A stretch of 16,782 nt of DNA from Bacteroidaceae bacterium. GTDB taxonomy: Bacteria > Bacteroidota > Bacteroidia > Bacteroidales > Bacteroidaceae. The notes below the pieces were generated by a model. It was not told the origin of the DNA, did no database searches, and saw only the letters and a list, made by a program, of their open reading frames with translations. The stretch spans positions 1 through 16,782 of the forward strand of contig CAAHEN010000175.1 in NCBI GenBank assembly GCA_900772575.1, in the 5' to 3' direction. The translations under genes were made by a program, and so were the position numbers. This document shows positions 6,391 to 12,361 of this stretch, in pieces. Position 1 is the first letter of the stretch. Each line of letters opens with the position of its first letter.

Positions 6391-7494
6391 ATGAGTCTTC
6401 AATGCGGCATCGTCGGACTGCCCAATGTCGGCAAGTCCACCCTCTTCAACTGCCTGAGCAACGCCAAGGCACAATCCGCCAACTTCCCCTTCTGCACCAT
6501 AGAGCCCAACGTGGGCGTCATCACCGTGCCCGATGAGCGCCTGACCAAGCTCGCCGAACTCGTCCACCCGGGACGCATCGTCCCCACGACGGTGGAAATC
6601 GTCGACATCGCCGGTCTCGTCAAAGGCGCCTCCAAGGGCGAGGGCCTCGGCAACCAGTTTCTCGGCAACATCCGCGAGACGGACGCCATCATCCACGTGC
6701 TCCGCTGCTTCGACGACCCCAACGTGGTGCACGTCGACGGTTCCGTGGATCCTGTGCGCGACAAGGAAATCATCGACACGGAGTTGCAGCTCAAAGACCT
6801 GGAGACGGTGGACAACCGTATCAAGCGCGTTGAGAAGATAGCCCAGGTGGGCGGCGACAAGAGTGCCAAGGTCGAGTACGATGTGCTGCTGGCCTATCGT
6901 GAGGTCCTGTTGCAGGGTAAGTCGGCCCGCACCGTGCAGTTCGAGAGCAAGGAAGAGCAGAAAGCCGCTCGCGGCCTCTTCCTGCTGACGTCCAAACCCG
7001 TGCTCTACGTCTGCAACGTCGACGAAAGCAGTGCCGCCACCGGCAATGCCTATGTTGACGCCGTGCGCGCCGCTGTGGCCGACGAGGGCGCCGAGGTGCT
7101 CGTGCTCGCCGCGCAGACCGAGGCCGACATCGCCGAACTGGAGACCTACGAGGAGCGGCAGATGTTCTTGCAGGACGTCGGGCTCGCCGAGAGCGGTTGC
7201 AACCGCCTCATCAAGGCCGCCTATAAGATGCTGGAGCTGGAGACGTTCATCACCGCCGGCGAGATGGAGGTGAAGGCCTGGACCTATCACCGGGGCTGGA
7301 AGGCGCCGCAGTGCGCCGGCGTCATCCACACCGATTTCGAGAAAGGCTTCATCCGCGCCGAGGTCATCAAGTACGACGACTACGTGCGCCTGGGCTCTGA
7401 GGCCGCCGTGCGCGACGCCGGCCTGCTCCATGTCGAGGGCAAGGACTACGTCGTGCAGGACGGCGACATCATGCACTTCCGGTTCAATGTGTAA
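6391..7494 (+). CDS. ychF: Redox-regulated ATPase YchF (OLA1 family)
   Basis: This 367-residue cytosolic P-loop NTPase of the Obg/TRAFAC class prefers ATP to GTP and binds ribosomes, with a role in stress and translation control in other bacteria. The Walker A loop is GLPNVGKST at about residues 9-17. Next come NFPFCTIEPNVGVI (switch I region) and DIAGLVKGASKGEGLGNQFL (Walker B and switch II, from about residue 71). NVDES stands where ordinary GTPases have NKxD, the change that underlies ATP preference in this family. A coiled-coil region lies in the middle. The C-terminal TGS domain includes FITAGEMEVKAWTYHRGWKA and HTDFEKGFIRAEVI and ends in GDIMHFRFNV. Length and motifs are normal. No promoter with a clear TAnnTTTG box is seen in the 67-bp gap before it, so read-through from ahcY-yfhO is possible. 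Confidence 0.97.
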   Translation: MSLQCGIVGLPNVGKSTLFNCLSNAKAQSANFPFCTIEPNVGVITVPDERLTKLAELVHPGRIVPTTVEIVDIAGLVKGASKGEGLGNQFLGNIRETDAIIHVLRCFDDPNVVHVDGSVDPVRDKEIIDTELQLKDLETVDNRIKRVEKIAQVGGDKSAKVEYDVLLAYREVLLQGKSARTVQFESKEEQKAARGLFLLTSKPVLYVCNVDESSAATGNAYVDAVRAAVADEGAEVLVLAAQTEADIAELETYEERQMFLQDVGLAESGCNRLIKAAYKMLELETFITAGEMEVKAWTYHRGWKAPQCAGVIHTDFEKGFIRAEVIKYDDYVRLGSEAAVRDAGLLHVEGKDYVVQDGDIMHFRFNV

Positions 7495-7501
7495 TCAGTG
7501 C

Positions 7502-7550
7502 GCTGCGGCGTGATGCCGTCAATCTCATCCTGACAGGACCGCGCCGCAGC
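7502..7550. other. Inverted repeat between ychF and lgt
   Basis: GCTGCGGCG (7502-7510) is perfectly complementary to CGCCGCAGC (7542-7550), with 31 nt between. It starts 8 bp after the ychF stop. There is no T-run after it, so it is not a clear intrinsic terminator; it may be a 3'-end or processing hairpin between the two genes. Confidence 0.4.
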
Positions 7551-7578
7551 CATCAAAGAAAATCCTTCCCTACCTATC

Positions 7579-8475
7579 ATGCCAAACTCCCTGCTCTCCA
7601 TCGTCTGGGCACCGTCGAAAGACGTCTTCACCCTGGGCTCGTTCACCCTTCACTGGTACGGGCTGTGCTGGGCTGTAGGCCTCGTTCTGGCCTACTTCAT
7701 CGTCTATCGCCTCTACCGACAGCAGCGCCTCCCGCAACAGGCGTTCGATCCGCTCTTCGTCTACTGCCTGCTGGGCATCCTCATCGGGGCGCGCCTGGGC
7801 CACTGCCTGCTCTACGAGCCCGGTTACTTCCTCAGTCACCCCATCGAGATGTTCCTGCCCATCAGGCGGGGCTTCGACGGCACTTGGCGCTGCACGGGCT
7901 ACGCCGGACTGGCCTCGCACGGTGGCACACTGGGCCTTATCATTGCCCTGTGGCTCTACGTCCGCCGCACGAAGATCAACATCTTCCGCGTGCTCGACAA
8001 CATCGCCATCGCCACGCCCATCACGGCCTGCTGTATCCGGCTGGGCAACCTGATGAACTCTGAGATCGTCGGGAAGTTCACCGGCACGGATTTCGGCTTC
8101 ATCTTCGCCGCCAACGGCGACACGGCGCCGCGCTACCCTGGGCAGCTCTTCGAGGCCGTGGCCTATCTTGTTTTTTTCTTCATCGGCCTGTGGCTCTACC
8201 GCCGCTGCCGCCAACGCGTCGGCACGGGCTTCTTCTTCGGCTGGTGCCTGACGGCCATCTTCACCTTCCGCTTCTTTGTGGAATTTCTCAAGGACGTGCA
8301 GGAAGACTGGGAGCACCAGATGGTGGCTGCCATCGGGCTCAACCAGGGCCAGTTGCTGAGCCTGCCTTTCATCGCCGTCGGGCTCTACTGCCTGCTGGGT
8401 GGCCGCCTCTGCCGCAAATACGGTGAGCGGCATGATGCAGGCACCGGCAGTGCCTGCAAAGGCCTGAAAATTTAG
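7579..8475 (+). CDS. lgt: Prolipoprotein diacylglyceryl transferase
   Basis: Lgt moves a diacylglyceryl group from phosphatidylglycerol to the lipobox cysteine of prolipoproteins, the first step of lipoprotein maturation in the inner membrane. The 298-residue product shows FTLGSFTLHWYGLCWAVG at the N-terminus, GARLGH near residue 72 and the essential SHGG loop. RLGNLMNSE is the signature region containing the key arginine and asparagine, followed by PRYPGQLFEA and RFFVEFLKD with the second conserved arginine. Seven or so membrane helices are apparent. Spacing to ychF is 84 bp. The C-terminal tail after RLCRKYG (about 15 residues) has no family counterpart I know and is encoded across a strong hairpin (8436-8458). 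The next gene is convergent, ending 22 bp away. Confidence 0.96.
   Translation: MPNSLLSIVWAPSKDVFTLGSFTLHWYGLCWAVGLVLAYFIVYRLYRQQRLPQQAFDPLFVYCLLGILIGARLGHCLLYEPGYFLSHPIEMFLPIRRGFDGTWRCTGYAGLASHGGTLGLIIALWLYVRRTKINIFRVLDNIAIATPITACCIRLGNLMNSEIVGKFTGTDFGFIFAANGDTAPRYPGQLFEAVAYLVFFFIGLWLYRRCRQRVGTGFFFGWCLTAIFTFRFFVEFLKDVQEDWEHQMVAAIGLNQGQLLSLPFIAVGLYCLLGGRLCRKYGERHDAGTGSACKGLKI
8436..8458. other. Hairpin inside the 3' end of lgt
   Basis: TGCAGGCAC (8436-8444) and GTGCCTGCA (8450-8458) form a perfect 9-bp stem with a 5-base loop, within the last codons of lgt and facing a convergent gene. No T-run follows in either direction. It may help end or protect transcripts from both strands. Confidence 0.45.
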
Positions 8476-8497
8476 CCCAAAGCCCTTGGTTCCTGAA

Positions 8498-9040
8498 CTA
8501 AAGTCCTTGTCCGAGTTGCAGTTGCCGGCAGAACTCCCACATGACGATGCCGGCTGTGACCGACACATTGAGTGAGTGCTTCGTGCCGTATTGCGGCACC
8601 TCCAAGGCGCCGTCAGCGGCGTCGACCACGTCTTGGCGGACGCCTTTCACCTCGTTGCCCAATATGAGGGCGTAGCGCCGCGCCGGCACGGCGCGGAATC
8701 TCTCCAGTGACGTGCTGCCCGCCACCTGTTCGACGGCCAGCACCTCATATCCCTCCTCATGCAGGCGGCGCACGGCGTCGAGCGTATCAGCGTAGTAAGT
8801 CCAAGCCACGCTGTCCTCGGCGCCGAGCGCCGTCTTGTGTATTTCGACAGAGGGCGGGCAGGCCGTGATGCCGCAGAGGCACAGGCCCGCCAGTCTGAAA
8901 GCGTCGGCGGTGCGGAAGACGGCGCCGACATTGTAGAGGCTGCGGACGTTGTCGAGCACGACGACGACAGGCAGCTTCTCGGCCCTGCGGAAGGTATCGA
9001 CATCCATTCGGCAGAGCTCCTCGACAGTGAGTTTTCTCAT
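8498..9040 (-). CDS. SpoU/TrmH-family RNA 2'-O-methyltransferase
   Basis: The 180-residue product is a minimal SPOUT enzyme using S-adenosylmethionine to methylate a ribose 2'-OH of tRNA or rRNA; the target base cannot be told from sequence. All three family motifs are present: motif 1 DNVRSLYNVGAVFRTAD (about residues 30-46, with the catalytic N and R), motif 2 ALILGNEVKGV, and motif 3 VPQYGTKHSLNVSVTAGIVM, which form the SAM-binding trefoil knot. The protein has no extra N-terminal substrate-binding domain like that of RlmB, so it is nearer the short TrmH/TrmL-like group. ATG at 9040 (MRKLTVEELCRM) is preferred over the in-frame ATG at 9115, whose extra 25 codons would lie in the leader and look unlike the family. 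It converges with lgt and has its own promoter. Confidence 0.92.
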   Translation of the reverse strand: MRKLTVEELCRMDVDTFRRAEKLPVVVVLDNVRSLYNVGAVFRTADAFRLAGLCLCGITACPPSVEIHKTALGAEDSVAWTYYADTLDAVRRLHEEGYEVLAVEQVAGSTSLERFRAVPARRYALILGNEVKGVRQDVVDAADGALEVPQYGTKHSLNVSVTAGIVMWEFCRQLQLGQGL

Positions 9041-9131
9041 ATGGTCCAATGTGAAAATCGGTGTGGGTGGCAGGTTGCCTCTTGCGGCGGCCGGCAGGCC
9101 AGTGTGCGGGGACAATCGCCGGTTTGTCGTG

Positions 9132-9139
9132 CAAAGGTA
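9132..9139 (-). promoter_or_regulatory. Promoter -7 box of the SpoU methyltransferase gene
   Basis: Minus-strand TACCTTTG (9139-9132) matches the Bacteroidetes -7 box. No good TTTG is seen 19-21 nt upstream. The predicted start near 9125 gives a leader of about 85 nt before ATG 9040. Confidence 0.5.
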
Positions 9140-9204
9140 ATTGAATATTCCTTCAGCGGCGGCGGCAAAGGCCTAAATACTGCGGTGTCCGCGTGGAGCA
9201 CTGC

Positions 9205-9252
9205 CCTGCCCTTTTGGCAGGCCCTGCCGTTGTGGCACACGGTGACGGCAGG
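9205..9252. repeat. Alternating CCTGCC/GGCAGG inverted repeats in the intergenic gap
   Basis: CCTGCC (9205-9210) pairs with GGCAGG (9216-9221) around CTTTT. CCTGCCGT (9223-9230) pairs with ACGGCAGG (9245-9252). The units can also pair crosswise, giving alternative folds. They lie in the 390-bp gap (9041-9430) between the divergent methyltransferase and aldolase promoters, outside both predicted transcripts. Apart from these and the two promoters I see nothing else in the gap. Confidence 0.4.
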
Positions 9253-9330
9253 CCACGATAGGGCGGGAGGACACGCCGAAGCGCCGCCGGTGCCCTTTCC
9301 GGCTAAGCGATGATAATATTGTGAAGATAG

Positions 9331-9361
9331 TTTAGCGGCCCGCGCGGCGGCACTGCCTTTG
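9331..9361 (+). promoter_or_regulatory. Promoter of the aldolase-gpmA operon
   Basis: TTTA at 9331-9334, a 19-nt spacer and TGCCTTTG at 9354-9361 (one change from TAnnTTTG) form a plausible promoter. The predicted start near 9368 leaves a leader of about 63 nt. Confidence 0.55.
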
Positions 9362-9430
9362 CATCACCCCTGTGCGTGAGGCAAACGCTTCACTATCAAA
9401 TCACTGAAATCATCAAACACTAGATTCACC

Positions 9431-10486
<1,056 letters not shown>

Positions 10487-10510
10487 TCCCCATAAACGCT
10501 ATTCGCAATC

Positions 10511-11260
10511 ATGAAAAGAATTGTCCTTTTGCGCCACGGCGAAAGCCAGTGGAACCTCGAAAACCGCTTCACGGGTTGGACGGACGTCGACCTGACACCG
10601 CGCGGCGAGGCCGATGCCCGGAAGGCCGGCGACACGCTCCGCAACGCCGGTTTCACCTTCGATATCGCCTACACTTCTTTCCTGAAGCGTGCCGTCAAGA
10701 CACTCAACTGTGTGCTCGACCGCATGAACGAGGACTGGATACCGGTGTTCAAGACTTGGCGTCTCAACGAGAAGCACTACGGTGCCCTGCAAGGTCTCAA
10801 CAAGAGCGAGACCGCTGAGCGCTACGGCGAGGAGCAGGTGCACATCTGGCGCCGCAGCTACGACGTGGCACCCCACGCCCTGACGGACGATGACGACCGC
10901 AGTCCGGTGCACGACCCGCGCTATGCCGGTGTGCCCGACGGCGAACTGCCCCGCACGGAGTCGCTGCGTGACACCATCGCCCGCGTGATGCCTTACTGGG
11001 AGTGCGAGATTTTCCCACAGCTCAAGCGCGTGGACAACGTGCTTGTTGTCGCCCACGGCAACAGCCTGCGCGGTGTGGTAAAGCACCTCAAGCACATCTC
11101 CGACACCGACATATCGGGGCTCAACCTCCCGACAGCGGTGCCCTACGTCTTCGAGTTCGACGACAAACTGCAACTTGTCAAGGATCATTTTCTCGGCGAC
11201 CCTGAGGAGATACGCAAGCTCCAAGAGGCTGTGGCCAACCAAGGCAAGGCTAAGCACTGA
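10511..11260 (+). CDS. gpmA: 2,3-bisphosphoglycerate-dependent phosphoglycerate mutase
   Basis: GpmA interconverts 3- and 2-phosphoglycerate in glycolysis and gluconeogenesis through a phosphohistidine. The 249-residue product starts MKRIVLLRHGESQWN, with the phosphorylated histidine at residue 9. It then shows ENRFTGWTDVDLTPRGE, RLNEKHYGALQGLNK (catalytic glutamate) and VVAHGNSLRG (second catalytic histidine, near residue 183). The C-terminal tail with FLGDPEEIRK closes over the active site in this family. Length is as expected for the cofactor-dependent form. It lies 24 bp after the aldolase gene with no promoter between, so the two are one operon, ended by the terminator at 11290-11329. 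Confidence 0.97.
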   Translation: MKRIVLLRHGESQWNLENRFTGWTDVDLTPRGEADARKAGDTLRNAGFTFDIAYTSFLKRAVKTLNCVLDRMNEDWIPVFKTWRLNEKHYGALQGLNKSETAERYGEEQVHIWRRSYDVAPHALTDDDDRSPVHDPRYAGVPDGELPRTESLRDTIARVMPYWECEIFPQLKRVDNVLVVAHGNSLRGVVKHLKHISDTDISGLNLPTAVPYVFEFDDKLQLVKDHFLGDPEEIRKLQEAVANQGKAKH

Positions 11261-11289
11261 ACCTGTCTTAATTCCATTCCATTATATCT

Positions 11290-11329
11290 GGCGCGCACTC
11301 CGATATTCCGCGGGGTACGCGCCTTTTTT
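11290..11329 (+). terminator. Intrinsic terminator of the aldolase-gpmA operon
   Basis: GGCGCG (11290-11295) pairs with CGCGCC (11318-11323), directly followed by TTTTTT (11324-11329). The 22-nt loop is long but GC-rich and may fold further. It starts 30 bp after the gpmA stop. Confidence 0.75.
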
Positions 11330-11432
11330 AGTGTTGCTGAGAAAGTGCGGCGTCGGGAAGCGGGGGTTGCGAATGCAATGAGGGTGTGATGTCGGGAAAT
11401 GAGGAGTAACGCCTCCGGTTGGTATGACGCTC

Positions 11433-11462
11433 CGTCCTGGGACGGGGCTCGTGGTGCCCCGT
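11433..11462. other. Overlapping small inverted repeats in the post-gpmA gap
   Basis: CGTCC-TG-GGACG (11433-11444) overlaps ACGGGGC (11442-11448) paired with GCCCCGT (11456-11462). They resemble a degenerate third module of the intergenic repeat. I see no coding sequence between 11330 and 11486. Confidence 0.3.
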
Positions 11463-11486
11463 GTATTTATTTGATGCGCATATAAT

Positions 11487-11556
11487 AAGATGATGTCGCG
11501 ATTGGTGATGCACAATTGGTGATGCACAATTGGTTATATGCGATTGATGATGCGCG
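11487..11556 (+). repeat. Degenerate 14-bp tandem repeat, five units
   Basis: Units start at 11487, 11501, 11515, 11529 and 11543. The second and third are identical (ATTGGTGATGCACA); the others are AAGATGATGTCGCG, ATTGGTTATATGCG and ATTGATGATGCGCG. The period is exactly 14 bp and not a multiple of three, and the array is non-coding. Confidence 0.75.
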
Positions 11557-11564
11557 GCACATGC

Positions 11565-11676
11565 GCGTCGAAAGCCCCCGACGGGGGCGGCATAACATCA
11601 GGCGGGGGTGTCAACCCCGTATAAAAGCAATGCGCCGCGCAGACGTTCGAACCCCCGGCAGGGGGTGACATAATAT
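11565..11676 (-). repeat. Three-hairpin intergenic repeat, copy B (full length, reversed)
   Basis: Read on the minus strand from 11676, it has the same order as copy A: CACCCCC-TGCC-GGGGG then TTCGAACG; GGGGTTGACACCCC then CGCCTGATG; and GCCCCC-GTC-GGGGGC then TTTCGACGC. The linker between the first two modules differs from copies A and C (it contains GCGCGGCGC). Confidence 0.85.
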
Positions 11677-11724
11677 AACGATATAACGCGACACATTAAA
11701 CGCGTCCGACGCGCCTGGTGGGGA

Positions 11725-11839
11725 AAATATGCCACCCCCTGCCGGGGGTTCGAATGTGGTATTGGCATGGTGGACAAAAACGGGGGTTGACACCCCTGCC
11801 TGATGATATGTCGCCCCCGTCCCGGGGACTTTCGACGCC
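11725..11839 (+). repeat. Three-hairpin intergenic repeat, copy C (full length)
   Basis: Modules in order: CCACCCCCTGCCGGGGG then TTCGAATGTGG; CGGGGGTTGACACCCCTG then CCTGATGATATG; and TCGCCCCCGTCCCGGGGA then CTTTCGACG. It lies head-to-head with copy B, their first modules separated by 48 bp, so the pair makes one imperfect palindrome of about 275 bp. Confidence 0.85.
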
Positions 11840-11856
11840 TTGAACTGGGGTGGTTC

Positions 11857-11899
11857 CGCCTGATGTTGCGTCGCCCCCGTCCCAGAACTTTGCGGTGCC
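11857..11899 (+). repeat. Partial intergenic repeat, copy D (third module only)
   Basis: CGCCTGATG, GCGTCGCCCCCGTCCC and ACTTTGCG match the third-module region of copies A and C, but the second stem arm is lost (CCCAGAACTTT), so the hairpin no longer forms. Confidence 0.6.
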
Positions 11900-11942
11900 C
11901 TGAAATGACGGTTGTCCACATGCATTATTGATACACGTATAA

Positions 11943-11979
11943 TATTATGCCGCTCGTCCCGGGGCTTTGCTCCGCTCGG
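11943..11979 (+). repeat. Partial intergenic repeat, copy E (third module only)
   Basis: ATTATGCCGCTCGTCCCGG followed by GGCTTTGCTCCG resembles the third module. The first stem arm is degenerate. Confidence 0.5.
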
Positions 11980-11997
11980 AAATGACGTCATACAGTA

Positions 11998-12028
11998 AGC
12001 GGGAGCCGTCATCGCGACGGCTCCCGCT
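11998..12028. terminator. Strong hairpin, probable terminator region of the minus-strand operon
   Basis: AGCGGGAGCCGTC (11998-12010) pairs perfectly with GACGGCTCCCGCT (12016-12028) around ATCGC, a 13-bp stem. No long T-run follows on either strand, so it may be a structural barrier or 3'-end hairpin rather than a classical terminator. It lies downstream of the secreted-protein operon read on the minus strand. Confidence 0.45.
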
Positions 12029-12051
12029 CCAGAATTATTGAGATAAATTAC

Positions 12052-12116
12052 CTAATAAAAGGTCTCGTCAGGTGGCCGGAACTGCGGGTTCCGGCGAGGC
12101 CACCGCGTGGCGGTGG
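12052..12116 (-). terminator. Hairpin cluster just after the small minus-strand gene
   Basis: On the minus strand CCGGAAC-CCGCA-GTTCCGG (12094-12076) sits inside outer arms GGTGGCC/GGCCACC (12104-12098 with 12077-12071). CTTTTATT follows at about 12060-12053. A second hairpin, CCACCGC/GCGGTGG (12100-12116), overlaps it. This starts about 25 bp past the stop of the 62-aa gene and is the likely end of its transcript. Confidence 0.5.
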
Positions 12117-12140
12117 CGCCTGTCAGCGTTCAGGCCGCTA

Positions 12141-12329
12141 TCACTTGTCCTCGTCCGTGGCAGTCCAGTTGCTGCTGTTCCAGCCATGGCGGTTGGAGAG
12201 GTAGTCGGCCTCGTTCATGCGGTCGTCAGGACCGCTGATGCCGATGGACTGCTTGCTGCCATCCATGACGTGGGATTCGAAGTGCAAGCTGATGGTCTCG
12301 CTGGCAGGAGTGATATATTTCTTTTTCAT
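12141..12329 (-). CDS. Small MKKKYITP-type protein of unknown function
   Basis: This 62-residue frame starts MKKKYITPASETISLHFESH and ends in an acidic, asparagine/tryptophan-containing tail (NSSNWTATDEDK). Small proteins beginning K-K-Y-x-x-P followed by an alternating hydrophobic stretch ending near ES are common in Prevotella and Bacteroides; I know of no assigned function. There is no signal peptide or membrane helix. It starts 32 bp after the stop of the 830-aa secreted protein on the same strand with no promoter between, so the two are probably co-transcribed. The start is supported by AT-rich sequence before it and by the family-like N-terminus. A precursor-peptide or leader-like role is possible but there is no modifying enzyme gene nearby. 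Confidence 0.65.
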   Translation of the reverse strand: MKKKYITPASETISLHFESHVMDGSKQSIGISGPDDRMNEADYLSNRHGWNSSNWTATDEDK

Positions 12330-12361
12330 GGTGATTGTGTGCTGTGGTTAGAGGTGAGACT

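Noticed and set aside
6295..7476. 393-residue open frame antisense to ychF
   Set aside because: Same shadow effect; the sense frame has complete GTPase-like and TGS motifs.
9041..9115. 25-codon N-terminal extension of the SpoU methyltransferase
   Set aside because: The extra residues are unlike the family and fall in the leader; ATG 9040 gives the normal start.
11487..11556. CRISPR array
   Set aside because: The repeats are 14 bp, contiguous and without spacers; no cas genes are present.
11746..11757. GGGTTCGAAT resembling a tRNA T-arm
   Set aside because: It recurs in every full copy of the intergenic repeat, with no acceptor or anticodon stem around it.
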